A stretch of 64,000 nt of DNA from Armillaria gallica (GCA_037576215.1 JBANDB010000022.1:310001-374000), one strand, 5' to 3'. Positions 10,748-22,445 are shown, counted from the first letter of the stretch. A program made the numbers and translations. The notes: a model not told the origin generated them from the sequence alone.

Positions 10748-11826
10748 GGGCCGGGAGAATTTCGCGTTTTTGTGATGCGTTTGTGCGTTTTTTTTGCGTT
10801 TGGTGCGTTTGGTTAATATGTGTTTGGGTCAACTTGATGCGTTTCCGATTCAAACATTGCTGGACTTACCCTCCTGTAAACGCTCGGCTTGTCAGCCAGC
10901 ATTTCTTCTGTATTATAATCTGCCTCAGAGCCAAAATGTATGTCATTTGTGTGTTATAGTGCCTTGGAGAGGGCTCCAAAAGAATAACAACAGGTAAGTC
11001 CAAACACAACTTGTATATGAATCAAATTTTGCTTTCGCACCCCGCAGGACTTCACGCATGCGTTACTGAATAAAACGCACGCATCAAATAAAAAAACGCA
11101 TGCGTTAGGCCAAAAAACGCACGCGTTCAAAATTCAACGCATCAACGCATGTAACTGTGACATACTTGTGACAAGTGCGTTTATTGCGTTCAACCAACAT
11201 TCAACGGTGCGTTGAGACTTAAATCCGGTTTTTTACCAGTGCTCTATCATGGAGACAAAGACCCCAGTCTCTCCGAACTTCTTGATCCGCAGCTCTGGCT
11301 AGCCCGGGCCGATTTCGACACGGACTCTCGAGTCTCCGATCTCCCGCTTGAAGTTGCAACTCTCTCGGACAACTCTCGAATTCAAATACCTGAGTTTCAG
11401 TGCGCTATCGCATCCTACACTTGGCTGACATTGATATATAAATGCCTTCTAATGCTAGAATCTATTCGTTTCATTTGTGAGAGCATTTGACCCATCACTT
11501 TCTCGGGTTTGCCTTGCTATGACGAGCCGGATCTTGACTATGATACTTATTTTGCCGACCTCTGCAGCTGTTGATGTGCCTTCCGCTTTTTGGAGCACCT
11601 GAGAGTAAAATGCTAGTCAAATTTTAACACTGCCAGTGGAATATAGGCCTAATCATGTTTGAGAAACAAAACGGCAAACCAACCCACCTTCGTCACGCAC
11701 GCAAACGCATTGAACGCATCCACGCATTTTTTCCCACGCAGGCACAATAACGCAAACGCATGCAGATTTAACGCAAACACTGCGAACGCACGAACGCATC
11801 ACGCAAACGCGAAATTCACCGTGCCC
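10748..11826. mobile_element. Non-autonomous Mutator-like element (1079 bp) with GCGT-rich terminal inverted repeats
   Basis: A perfect 9-bp direct repeat, CACGGGCAT, flanks the element (10739-10747 and 11827-11835). The termini are imperfect inverted repeats of about 50 bp: GGGCCGGGAGAATTTCGCG at the left against GGGCACGGTGAATTTCGCG at the right. Both continue with GTGATGCGTTYGTGCGTT. The inside carries dozens of GCGTT/AACGC words on both strands, densest at 10765-10820, 11050-11210 and 11690-11815. A 9-bp target duplication and long terminal repeats are the hallmarks of MULEs. No transposase is encoded; the internal 92-codon frame (11212-11490) has no recognisable domain. Another superfamily giving 9-bp duplications cannot be excluded. 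Confidence 0.85.
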
Positions 11827-11835
11827 CACGGGCAT

Positions 11836-12261
11836 TAGACTGACGGTGGGAGGAAGAGGCTTTTAATACTAGCCGTCGGCCCGTCGGTGCTCCTGAACAG
11901 AAACGTAACGAAAATAATGAGGGCCAGGGGACCTCAACCATGCTCTGCCGCTTTGGTGAAGCTCACTAGGAATGTTCCCTCATGGTATCGGCCATGGAGA
12001 GACGAAACACTTCTTGAAAACCCGTCCTGAGTCAAAATGATGGGACGGATTTTCGTAAGGAAGGCATGTTGTATACGTAGCGAGCGGTCGACTCCCGCTC
12101 GATGAGATCTTTCGATGCGATCAGGCAATGGAACATTGCAGATATTGCATCAGCTCACCATGCACATGTAAGGGGAGGCACGCTTCGTGCTGTATGGTTA
12201 AAATCCCTGTTATGAATCCATATTCTATTTAATTTCCGTCAGTCACGGATAAGTATCAAAT
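11836..12261. other. Intergenic stretch without a supported gene
   Basis: I see no gene, repeat or regulatory structure here beyond the right-hand target duplication. Confidence 0.5.
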
Positions 12262-13044
12262 TCATTGAGCAATGCAGAACTTCACCTCAAAAATGAAGCG
12301 TTCTGATGCTGTTGCATTGTTCTGGAGTGCATGTGGACACGAAAAACATGGTCGCCAACTATATCCGTAAACCACAGTATGTCGCCCATGACCATTAAGT
12401 GAAAACCCCAAGGAGCTACTCAATTCGTTCTCGAGAAATACCAATCGTCCGCGCCCATCTTGAAATTGTAGATAAAAGTCCCTTTGGCAGTTCGTTCCTG
12501 ACGAAGGGAGACGCAGCGCCAGGAACCACCGGTCACCTAAAAATAAAGCCAACTACATGGATCTCGAAAGTGATGCGGAAAAAGTCAGATGTTGGTTTGG
12601 TACAGATGAGCGCCCGTCAATCACGCAAATAGAGAGAGAAATTGGAATCAGTCTAATAAAAATGATGTGGTAGATCTGAGCACCTCACCAATGCCATCGT
12701 TCATGAATCGCTGAACCTCCTCTTTCAACGACTTCGTCCTCTGCAGACACAGACTTTACCCCACGAAGTTGTCACGGCACACCCTCAGTCTGATATTCCA
12801 CGGTTTGAAGCAGATGGAACTTTCTTGGGGGCAAAAGAAAGTTTCCCCGATCAACGGAACCCTGATACCCATAAGTTGCAGAAAGATTCAAGTAAAGATC
12901 AGAAGATAGAACGACTATACGAATCAGCTCGGGTATCTGCGAGTCTCCCGACATCATCTCATCACGTCGATATTCCAGCATAGTAAAACTTTTCCTTCTC
13001 ACATCCCAAACATATGCTTCATCACTGATGCCCGGTAACACCAA
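12262..13044 (-). pseudogene. Possible remnant of a minus-strand gene, unrecognised
   Basis: Two open segments look protein-like on the minus strand. The upstream one (12772-13044) includes SDEAYVWDVRRKSFTMLEY, reminiscent of the divergent C-terminal part of fungal F-box proteins with a VWD-type beta repeat. The downstream one (12262-12552) includes GDRWFLALRLPSS and FYLQFQDGRGRLVFLENE, and could be the next blades. Stops and frame changes between them (12553-12771) are not cleanly explained by introns. I treat it as a decayed gene. The F-box suggestion is only a resemblance and no F-box motif is present. Confidence 0.3.
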
Positions 13045-13160
13045 TTGGCTGTTTGATGGTCACTGCGATCATTTCTTTTTCTGTGTTGGTGAACCTAGAA
13101 AATGAGGTGACACTACAAATACGGAGTTCACTACAATGCCTACCTCACTATCCGCTCGCC

Positions 13161-14561
13161 ATGAATACCGCACTCGAGCACTCGCTGCAAAAGAGCCTCG
13201 ACAAACGGGCCAAAATTGGCATGCCAGTGCTTGACCTTCTTCGCCCAGCGGTATCAACCAACGTTCCCGACTTCTTCTCCAACGACTACCTTTCCATCAC
13301 CACCAATCCTCAGCTTAACAGCAATGTCCTCGACGCGCTCATCCCATCGAAAAAACTGCTTGGCTCTACCGGTTCCCGTCTGTTGAACGGGAACAGTCCA
13401 AGTCATGCAGAGACGGAGAAGTATCTTCAGTCCCACTTCAAAGCCTCCGCAGCCCTCATGTTCACATCCGGCTACGACGCGAACGTCGCGTTCTTCGGGT
13501 GTGTACCCCAGGCAGAGGACATCATCGTCTTCGATGAACTCATCCACGCGTCAGTGAGGGACGGAATCGCAGCAGCGCGGACGCGTAATGCCTACCCCTT
13601 CTCCCACAACTCTGTCGCGTCGTTCGAGAGTTGCATAGCAGGGCTCTTGAAGAAGCGCTCGGAGATATTGGCGGGGAAGTCGACGGTATTTATCGCAGTG
13701 GAAAGCTTGTACAGCATGGATGGAGATTTCTCTCCTTTACCGCAGATCGTTGAGAGCCTCCATCGCCGTATACCGAAGGCCTATTGTCATATGGTCGTAG
13801 ATGAAGCGCATACCACCGGATTGTATGGCTCGATGGGGCGAGGGTATGTGGATCATCTAGGGTTGCAGGATGAGGTAGACACGGTCCTTCACACATTCGG
13901 CAAAGCTAGAGGCTTGACGGGAGGTAAGCCTTTTTCTTCCTCGCATAGACTTTACGGTGACCTGAACCATATCGTCAGCCGTCATTCTCACGTCCCCAAT
14001 TGTCCGGAAGTACCTTGTCAATTATGCTCGGCCTCTGATCTACACGACTTCAATGCCCCATCTCCACCTGATAGCAATCAAAAGCACGTTCGACTTTATT
14101 TCGGGCCCTGAAGGTGATAGGGTGAGCATCACGGTCCCGACCTTTTTAAGGAATGCTAACAACCTACGTTATAGCTTCGAAAGCAAGTTTACGAGTGCAG
14201 CCAGTACTTCGCTACCAAACTTCGACTAGCTTTGAAGGGCATTCCAGAATCTGTCCTGGCCATGTGTGCGGCTGATAGAAGCAAAGACCCCCTTGTCTCT
14301 CCGATATTCCCCCTGCTCACAAGCCAGTCGCTGAAGCTCGCGGAATATCTCAATTCAAAAGGGTACGTCGCCCAAGCGATTCCTTTCCCCATCGTACCGA
14401 AGGGCCAGGAGCGCATTCGAGTGGTGATCCATGCCGAAAACACGTTCAGTGATATCGACACATTCATTGATATCCTCTTGGATTGGGTGATGTCCCACTG
14501 GTATTCGAGGAATACGGAAGTCGGCGCTATGTCTGAGCATAGTCCAAGGGCGATGCTGTGA
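13161..14561 (+). CDS. 8-amino-7-oxononanoate synthase-like PLP enzyme
   Basis: Three exons (13161-13923, 13979-14121, 14175-14561) give 430 aa. This is a fold-type I, PLP-dependent alpha-oxoamine synthase. The family condenses pimeloyl-CoA or pimeloyl-ACP with L-alanine to give 8-amino-7-oxononanoate in biotin synthesis, with CO2 release. Visible signatures are FFSNDYLSI, GSTGSRLLNGNS (substrate loop), FTSGYDANVAF, DELIHASVRDG, VDEAHTTG (PLP-ring Asp and His) and HTFGKARGLTGA with the Schiff-base lysine near residue 247. The C-terminal small domain ends PIFPLLT...GQERIRVVIHAENTF. Length and motifs fit an active enzyme. The ATG at 13161 was chosen because it opens a normal family N terminus (MNTALEHSLQKSLDKRAKIG); upstream codons in frame are not family-like. 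No other biotin gene lies in the window, so the substrate could differ. Serine palmitoyltransferase and ALA synthase are less likely on length and motif detail. Confidence 0.88.
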
Positions 14562-14710
14562 AGGTTTGGCACGGAGTACCGAGGTGAAGACACAAGGTAG
14601 TATTCATGGGTTAATGTGTATGTTATATTTGTGACAGCAGCAGGTGGATAACGTCGAACATGTATAGAAAATAGATGGCTTACCTCTAGACACTAGAAGG
14701 GCGTGAATTA

Positions 14711-15269
14711 TCAATGGCTGCTGAGTCGGCATTTGAATCTAAGAACCTTATAGGATACCGTTGGGAAGCGAGAATCCTCAATTTTTAGCCAGGGGAGAGT
14801 CAAGAGAGACTCACTGGTACACATGACCTCGCTATTGAACGAGGAAAATGGGTTGGGCTCGCCAGGCAGTGGCAACTCAGTAAGATGTGCCACGATGATG
14901 TTGAGGACGTCGTGCATGTTCTCTTTATGTGCAACCATGACTCTGCTGTTCAACCGCGTCAGTCCGTCACGAACAGAGCTGTTTCTACGCTCCCCCACAT
15001 TGACGGGGGGTTAAACTCCCCGAAAGCCTGGGTAAGGGCGATTCGATGAGCAGGAACGCGTACATCCAGGTAAAGGCGAAACATGGCGGAGGACGCCTGA
15101 GGCAGGACAAATTGATCTGCGAGGAGGGAGGTAGTTGGTGAACCTGTAATGAGATCGACAAGTTCGCATTTCCACATACTGTCAACCGATGCGACAAGTT
15201 CATGCACACGACCAGAGGACAAGAGCTCATTGATATCGACGACGATGGGCGGAACCGCAGGCGACTGGA
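14711..15269 (-). pseudogene. Frameshifted gene remnant, unrecognised
   Basis: On the minus strand a protein-like frame starts after a plausible acceptor (cttccag, near 15270). It runs through VVDINELLSSGRVHELVASV and LDVRVPAHRIALTQAFGEFN, then changes frame within a run of six identical bases (15005-15010). It continues as VGERRNSSVRDGLTRLNSRV and ENMHDVLNIIVAHLTELPLP. Removing one base from the run (or adding two) would join the two halves. No family is recognised and no 5' exon was found. It could be a real gene with a sequencing slip in the homopolymer, or a young pseudogene. Confidence 0.4.
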
Positions 15270-15499
15270 AGTCTCAGATTCACCACGGCTCGAAAGTAAT
15301 GCGGTTTTATGGAACGACCGATTCAAATTTTAGTACATCAGAAGAAAGAGTTTAGGGCAGCTCGGTTGATACCGATTGTACATGAACAAGTTGACAGCTA
15401 CTAATAATATAATTCTATGCATAGAAATCAGTGTAGTTAAATATAGCACTGGAACCATGCTTACGACACAATCTGATTCTGGTCATTCTTCTGAATCCA

Positions 15500-16019
15500 T
15501 CAGTGGAGATGGACCTCCGCAGCCTTATCGACTGACGTATAAAACATTTGAGACACGGTCCTTTGTTCACCTTCTTGTGCGACCCTATTCAACAGAGTGA
15601 GAAAGTAATAAATGTACGCAGCAGATGAACCCACTTCATGCTTAGACTGATGTAGGTGTGTATCTGCGCAGGGCCAGCTCGAATCCTGAACTTCATCGAC
15701 CTGGTAACATCAACGAAACCAGCAACGATACCAGCTTCCTATCGACATATCAATAAGTGTGAGGGCGGGTATAGAAGATATAACATACCTCATCATGAAT
15801 GAGTTCCTTCCAATCGATATGCACATCCTGTACGACTCCTGCGCCGAATTTCTCGGCCAGCGATTTCTTAAACTGTTCGACAGATACCTGAGAATGGTTC
15901 ACCAGAAGCTGAGCGTCTGCAGTGAATACAGAAGCTTCTTCAAGTTGATTTCCTGGTTCTGTGTACAAATTAGAGAACTTGGATTTGGCCCAGTCCGTAA
16001 GAGAGCTCGGCGACGACAT
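15500..16019 (-). CDS. NTF2-like fold protein
   Basis: Three exons on the minus strand (16019-15789, 15738-15635, 15584-15500) give 139 aa with consistent phases. The sequence matches a small fungal NTF2-like/SnoaL-like family. It has an N-terminal helix (LTDWAKSKFSNLYTEP), then VFTADAQLLVNHSQVSVEQFKKSLAEKF, a WKELIHDEEAGIVAGF strand pair, SMKFRIRAGPAQIHTYISLS and a C-terminal VSQMFYTSVDKAAEVHL. The cone-shaped fold usually binds a small hydrophobic ligand or acts as a scaffold, and no catalytic residues are evident. The ATG at 16019 follows a purine-A context (accaccATG) and lies about 50 bp from a TATA box. The longer open frame upstream is non-coding leader. Biological role unknown. Confidence 0.8.
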
Positions 16020-16569
16020 GGTGGTTGCAGTTGAAGGTTCTGGTGGCTTAGACTTGACGTCACTGCCGCTTTTATAGTACGTGGAGATAAATTTTTGGTG
16101 AGGAGTTCGACAGATATATGGACCAAGGAATCGTAAGCGTCCTGAGAGAGAACAATTAGTGTGCTGTGTAGTTAAAGCACGATGCGTCGTGACGGTACGA
16201 AGGAACATTCGGATTCCCGGCCCGCATGATCCAAGTCTGATTAGCCGTTTGAGCCGAATCCTAATTTGCACAAATGCTACCCGTTCTAGTACATTTTGCT
16301 ACAGAATATACCAAATCTACACATATAATAATTAGCTTTGGAGACAAATTGACAATTATGATTTTGTCTGGATATCGGCCCGTTCACCGATGCGACACAC
16401 GTGGCATCACCGCTCGGAAATCGCTGCGCGCAGTCTTCTCATTCCTCCACCATTTTATTTTATTTTTGCTGCCATCTTCACATAACGCTCTCCCAATACT
16501 TGAACACGGTTTAACACTCGCGTTAACGCAAAATCTTTGGGCGTAAATCCTGTTACACGGGCGAAGAAT
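16020..16569. other. Shared 5' region of the NTF2-like and t-SNARE genes
   Basis: The two genes are divergently transcribed from this 550-bp interval. Apart from the TATA box of the NTF2-like gene, no element was identified. The NTF2-like leader keeps an open frame by chance up to 16271. Confidence 0.5.
16070..16076 (-). promoter_or_regulatory. TATA box of the NTF2-like gene
   Basis: On the minus strand the sequence reads TATAAAA (gtacTATAAAAgcgg), about 51 bp upstream of the ATG at 16019. This matches the spacing seen for other genes in the window. Confidence 0.55.
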
Positions 16570-17575
16570 ATGTCTACGGACCCATATCATGCAGTTCAAC
16601 AAGAGATACAGACATCGCTACAGGCCGCGACGCAGCTCCGCGCATCCTATATTCGAATACGGAACATGAAAGGAGAAGGAGGGGAAGAAGGAGAGGAGCT
16701 GGTGTGGGCGAGAAATGAGGTGTGTTCAAATTTCCATCTGTTTTGCTTTTCACCGTTTTCTTTCCTTATGTCTTGGGTTTCTCACAGAGTAATAACTAAT
16801 TGCTCCTCATTAGTTTAAGGCAACCCTCGCAGCATTAGAAGCCGACCTCGAGGATCTCGAGGAGAGCGTCAAGTACGCCCTCCCATTTTACTTTGGCGCC
16901 CAACTAAAAACTAGCTAGAATCGTCGAATCTACGGACCCACGAATGTTCGCCCTCACACATAGCGAAGTAACGGAACGAAGGCGATACGTTGAGCGCGTT
17001 AGGAAAGAGATACAAGTATGTTATACCTCCCTCCTGTATCAATTTCGGACTGACGGGAAGTTGCGGTGGAGAGTATGCGTGCGGACGTCTCCGATGGACG
17101 GCCAGCTCCTGGAGTCGCGCTCCAGCAACGCGAAGACGAGGTTGAAGATGACCAGAGCGCTTGGGCGAGGGAAGAGCAGCAGGTTTGTCTCTTATCATGG
17201 CTATTCTATTCTAGCTTGAGCTCAACGATATTGAACAGATGATGATTAGAGAACAAGACCGGACGATTGACTCAATATCGGGTACGCTGAGCAACCTAGC
17301 GCACCAGGCTGGACTTATGGGTCAAGAAATTGTGGAGCACACCGAGTACGTCGTTATTGTTCTCGCCCGCTTTGATTTCTCCACTGACGGTCCCTCTTTT
17401 CAGACTGCTCACTGACCTAGAGTCGGGTGTCGACCGGACAGACAGCAAGCTCAACAACGCCATGGGGCGTATGAGGCGGTTTATACGACAGTCGGAGGAG
17501 CGAGGCAGCGGTTGGTGCATCCTAGTGCTAATACTGGTTCTGTGTATCTTGCTGGTGGTGGTCATCTTGATATAA
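16570..17575 (+). CDS. TLG1: Qc t-SNARE, syntaxin-6/Tlg1 family
   Basis: Six exons (16570-16719, 16814-16872, 16919-17015, 17072-17182, 17239-17345, 17404-17575) give 231 aa. The N terminus (MSTDPYHAVQQEIQTSLQAA) is the syntaxin-6 type three-helix domain. It runs through LAALEADLEDLEESV and LTHSEVTERRRYVERVRKEI. The SNARE helix spans about residues 145-205, with heptads IREQDRTIDSISGTLSNLAHQ, a zero-layer Gln in MGQEIVEHTELL, and TDLESGVDRTDSKLNNAMGRM. The protein ends in a tail anchor (WCILVLILVLCILLVVVILI). Family members mediate fusion of endosome-derived vesicles with the trans-Golgi. Length and order fit a complete, functional gene. It is a conserved housekeeping gene and its six-exon layout is cleanly phased. 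Confidence 0.92.
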
Positions 17576-17721
17576 TTGCGGACATGTACGCTTGGTTAAT
17601 TCTACTACTTCAATATACCTCACGCATACTAGTTACATTGCATCTGTATAATTGATTTATAACATGGACATTGGAAATCTTAGCGTCGCGACTGAATGTG
17701 AAGAGTACAACAAATGTCTTT

Positions 17722-19578
17722 CTACAAACCCCGGATCAACAGGTGTTCATCCGAGGGAAGGTTAGGAGTATAAAAGATTTGGAGCACGATATGCTCAGGC
17801 GTTTCCTTCCAAGGTGTAACAACCCTTGCGAGTTGAGACTTTCCCTTGTCTGAAAGATCAAAAAACTCAGGCGGTATCCTCTCCCCCGTCTCTTCCTCGA
17901 TATCTTTGGGCGATATGATCTGGAATGCCCAAGGTAGCTCATTGTAGTCACAGTTGATTACAAGCCGCCTGACAGGGAAGCCTTGGTGTGTTTTCAAGTA
18001 CTCCCTCTTCAAGTCACGGATATGGCCCGCGTTGGCTCTGACTTCTTCGATGATGTAGTGGCGGATGTAGAAGTAGTCGTGGTCACCGACTGGTCCGGGA
18101 ACGCCATCTATTTGTCGTAGGATCAACTTGAAGTAGCATAAACTCTGAATGATTAGTCACCTTTCCGTCGTTGTGTCCATCGATGGCATTTTTCACGGTG
18201 TGCTTTCCGAGCGACTTTTTGGCATGCGCGGGAGCAGTATAAGGTGATCCAGCAGCCAGTGCACCGCTTGGGATGTCGTCCAAGGGAGTCCTTGGGACAC
18301 TGTCATCCCGGGAGTTAATTATAGCGGTGGGAACCAAAGCAAAGGTACCTGAGAATTATCACACTGCAACTTGTCGTCACAATTCGAGGTGCGGTAGCAA
18401 TTCTTGTAGGCGTGGACGTGTTGCGCGCATAATTTCATAGCTAACCAGGCATCCCTAGTGATTCCCGACCTAAAATCAGCGTCCAAGCTAGACTTTTCAA
18501 TCCTATCCAAAGCCTTCCGAACTCTCCTTTCCACACTCCGAAAAATTAAGCACTTGTGGACGGCGTCCACAATATTGACAAACAAATTGGAAGACCAAGG
18601 AAAGAGCCTTTCCAACTTGAGCACCGTATGCAGAATGTCAGCATCAAGTGCTTCGCTCACGCATTCGGGGCCCGACAGGTGGAGCTGATTACCAAGATAG
18701 GTTAGGCCCATGTGTAGGACTCTGTCTCCGTACTTGTATGGATCCTCAGCTAAGATCAGGGAAAAACACGCCATGCTTCTGCATAGCCAGTAAATGACCC
18801 TGTTGGCGAGGAATATGCGACCGTAGTTCGGAGACGATCTAGAGACGATCACAACGAAGGTGTGGACGTGGAGCCGGTCTCCAATAGTGACCGTAGGATC
18901 CTGTATGAGTGCGATCGACCGTCGGAAGCAATCCATTATGGTATCGTGAGGCACGTCGGTATAAAAGTTTGTCAGTGGAAGTCTCATAACATCTTCATTT
19001 TCATGATAGTGCACGAGTAGTAGGTCAAGGAGGAATCTCAACCGGCTGAGATTGGGATGGTGGCTTTGGATCACTATGAGGTAGTGTTGGGAAGCGATGA
19101 ACATATGAGGTCCACGGTATATCTCGGGAACACCTGCACGAAGAAGAGTAAGGACGAGCTCGTGGAGCTCCTCTAGGACAGGCCAAACTGTGCAATCGTC
19201 GAGGTGATGGGAATCGTGCGCGCGTATGATATCTGAGAGTTGGACACTCCACTGCTCGATTATTGACCATAGCTTCCAAAAAGCGTCGTTGTTGTCGTAC
19301 TTCCCTAGTATCCTACACTTCGTACCCATAAAAATGAACGTGAGCCCATGAAGATATGCTTGAGGAAGGGCCTGGGCCTCGGTGTCGAAGAGGAAAAAGT
19401 CCGTTAAAGGCTTTTCAAAACAACCATGCATGCTACCGCACATGCTGGAAAACTGGGACCAGTCTCGTAGCACCTTTCTGGTGAGAGTCATGAACTTAGA
19501 TCTGTGAACCTCGCTTGTCTGCATTTCTGTAGAGGTCGGATATGGATAATGTAGGATAGTAATAGCAACTGGACACAC
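17722..19578 (-). CDS. MYND-type zinc-finger protein
   Basis: The minus-strand model has exons 19578-18349, 18299-18161 and 18107-17722, with consistent phases. It gives 584 aa if the first ATG of the large exon is used, or 566 from the ATG at 19524. A further 5' exon is possible because the large exon opens after a good acceptor, so the start is uncertain. A long alpha-helical region rich in HxxH/Leu repeats comes first. Then comes the MYND finger: CDNSQCPKDS, RCTGCWITLYCSRACQKVA and HREKCH, i.e. paired C-x2-C, CxxxC and H...C ligands. A C-terminal domain follows (DYFYIRHYIIEE, RRLVINCDYNELPWAFQIIS). Such proteins are expanded in Agaricomycetes; MYND fingers bind proline-rich partners. A truncated copy lies 0.7 kb away on the same strand. 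Confidence 0.82.
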
Positions 19579-20304
19579 CTGCTCGGTAGATAGACCAAGA
19601 TGTCTTTCAGATAGGTGAAAATGTCCTGGTAGTTGACGAGTAAGTTATACCTGGGATGCAAACAACACCAACACCTGATTCGGCCAAGGCTTGTGCCGGA
19701 ATCAGGCCGAATGATCCCAGTCAGTCCAAGGGAGATTCTCGTATCCAAATCCGGGCATCATCATCTAAATGCACTGGCGGGACCAAATGTCGACACCTGT
19801 TCGTGTCACCTTAGCCGTCAGCATCGTCTCAATCAGTGCAATTGGTCCTCTAGTATATTAATGGAGGTATCCTTGTGAGATATGCGAGCTTCTCATGGCG
19901 GAACAGTTAGTCGCCGTTAGGATCTCGTATCGATCTACTTACGTGTTGACTTATTTACGAGGGGATTTCGTAGTATATAAGCTAGGATATTTCGTAGTTA
20001 GTCCCCATGTCGCGTTTGCCAAAGATGTGACCCATTTTTGCCACTCACTTCGTTTGAGAACGGCCCCGCAATTCTAACAATCCTGCCATTGCAGTGGAAG
20101 GCTGTAACAATGACGTCCTAAGAACAGAATCAGTTTCTCTTACCTACGTAAAAATGGCATCGGTGTACAGACCCAATACAGACCAGGCATGGAACATTTG
20201 AACTCGAAAACCCCAGGTACTTTGCTAAAATTAGGAAGGTTACGCGATTAGACGAGTGTCAAGACACCTTAGACACGTTAATGCACGCGGTGCAAAGTTC
20301 AAGG
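19579..20304. other. Intergenic stretch upstream of the MYND gene
   Basis: A protein-like minus-strand segment (about 19600-19660, YQDIFTYLKDILVYLPS) could be a 5' exon of the MYND gene, but its phase does not join to the large exon. Nothing else is supported. Confidence 0.35.
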
Positions 20305-21062
20305 CTAGCAACGACGAAACACCGGGAAATTAGAACAAATGTATCTTTGAAAACCCCGGATCAACAGGTCTTCATCCGAAGGGTAGTCTGGAGTATACAG
20401 GAGATGGAGAACCAGAGCTACCGAACCTCTTTTCCAAGGCGTAACGAGCCTTATGAGCCGCGACTTACCCTGATCCGAACGATCGAAAAGCCCGGGCGTT
20501 GTCGTGGCCGCCCTTTCCTTGATGTCTTCAGATGATATGATCTTGAAGGTCTGAGGTAGCTTCTCGTAATCACAATTGATTACAAGCCGCCTGGCAGGGG
20601 TGTCTGGGTGTGTTTTCATGTACTCCCTCCTGAGATCACGGATGTGACGCCCGTTGGCTTTGAATACTTCGAGGACGTAGCGCTGGATGTAAAAGAGGTC
20701 ATCGTCGCCCATTGGTCCGGAGACGTCACCTGTTGGGAGTTAGATCAAGAATTGGAAGAGAAACAGGTAGTTACATTTCCGCTGTTGCGCCCATTCATGA
20801 CATTGCCCGCGGTGCTCTTTCCAAGCGGCTTTTTGACATGTGGAAGAGCAATATAGGGTGATCCAGCACGCGGTGCACCGTTTAGGGTGCCGACCTTCAG
20901 CTAGGATGGGAGGGATACGCGATAAACTGAGGCATATCCAATAAAGGGCCCCGTTGCCAGTTGGCGAGGAAGACTCGGCTGAGCTTGAACGATGACCTGG
21001 AGACAAGGTGAACGAAAGCGTCGACGTGAAGGCGATCGTCAATACTTACGCAAAAGCATTGA
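20305..21062 (-). pseudogene. Truncated MYND-protein copy
   Basis: This is a paralogue of the gene at 17722-19578 on the same strand. It keeps SIDDRLHVDAFVHLVSRSS and then jumps to a segment ending ILAEGRHPKRC. This skips the region that in the full copy spans roughly 540 bp before the MYND exon. The MYND core (RCTACWITLYCSSTCQKAAW, EHRGQCHEW), the following intron and the C-terminal domain (LFYIQRYVLEVFKANGRHI, RRLVINCDYEKLPQTFKIIS) remain readable. The original stop is lost, adding about 15 residues. The N-terminal two thirds are missing. It is probably non-functional, although a short MYND-plus-C-domain protein is conceivable. Confidence 0.7.
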
Positions 21063-22445
21063 CTTGACTTTGTTGCTGTGCCCAACCACTCATGTCTAAA
21101 TCTGGCCGTCACCATCGAAGTCTCGATTAGTGGATCTGAGGTCAGGGATGTGGACAGGTGGCATAGAAATTTCGGACGTCTAGGGTACTTTGAACGAATA
21201 GTACACGCTGGTCTTGGTGGACGTCTTATAGAAGAATTAGATTTTTGTACTATATCAAGATGTCGTGTACAGACCAGAGGTAATAGACCGAAGTCTTTTG
21301 TGAAAAATAAGGGGGCGGTGTTATGCGACCAGATGAGTGATTGAACGCGTTAGGCGCGTTGATGCATGCAGCGCCGTGAAATAGCCTGTGATCAAATGAG
21401 TCCTGCAGTCATCTGACAAGAAGCCGAAGGATGGCAGGAGCTATGGTTCATTACCTTTGCGCTTGCCTTACTGCTAATCTATTTGATCGCAGAAACTTAG
21501 TTCCGTTGAATGTCGATACTGTGATCCTGTGAGGTACATAGGAAAAGGGGTCGATACAGTCGCGGGGCGAATGACAATGCAGCACGCGACGGAAGCCAAA
21601 CAAACGAAGCCAAAGATCCCTCCTCCCGCAAAGTAGTCAACGATAGGACCTACCGGAGGATCGGCGGAGATATCGTAGGAGTTCCTTGGGTATTAAATTG
21701 CAGTGGCACTTCTGCTACTCGCTCCTTACTATCCTGGAGCCCTTTTCATGATAGCCATGAAGCCATCCATTGCTTGAACGCAGCACTAGCAGACCCAAGC
21801 AGAAGACGGAAAAGTTGTTGAGGAAAAGATCCCGGCAAATGCCGGGTTGCACAGCCATTCCCTTAAATTCGGTTCTGGGATCTTCCACATACGACGCCAG
21901 CCCACGGAAAGCAGTGGAATCAATCTTTCGGTTTTTCATTGATAAAGTATAAGGTAAGTACATACGTTTCTTGAATACATGTTGCTGATAAACGAAGAAG
22001 CCCCTTTTGCCTCCCAAAATGCGCCTAAAATGAGCCGCCCCGATAGGCGACCCCAAGGAACGTTCCATGGACAACTCTAAAGGGCGGCCATCCGCTATCG
22101 ATGATGGCAGCGGGTAGATTGATAGTCGGTAGGGACACACCTAACGGTTTAAATCAGCATGCCCGGATGAACACCCTCCCATTTTGACTGCAAATCATCA
22201 CGGCTACTGACGCGTCACATCGTATACGATTTCCCCCCCAGTCTCAGCTGCTGACATCTGCGAGGTCGAGTACAAAGATGGATGTAATGATCGATGATTT
22301 GCCTCCGCGCCCTGGCGCCCTAGTCCCCTCCTGAGTCTGATCCGCACCCCTGGGTTTCTGTGTTGCCCTTAAAGTCACGCGGGGGCTGCAGACTTGGAAC
22401 GAGTTGGTCCCTCTCCTTTCTCCTGGCGTGAAACTTCCTGAAATC
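21063..22445. other. Intergenic stretch without a supported gene
   Basis: A 141-codon minus-strand frame (21715-22140) is the longest, but it has no recognisable domain or splice context. No repeats were noticed. Confidence 0.45.

Noticed and set aside
13161..17575. Biosynthetic cluster built around the oxononanoate synthase-like gene
   Set aside because: The neighbours are an NTF2-like protein and a t-SNARE. No other biotin or secondary-metabolism enzyme is present.
18458..18688. Plus-strand frame inside the MYND gene
   Set aside because: It lies wholly antisense to the main exon of a recognised gene and has no start or splice context.
21715..22140. Minus-strand 141-codon frame
   Set aside because: No domain, no splice signals that extend it, and no promoter. 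Length alone is not convincing.
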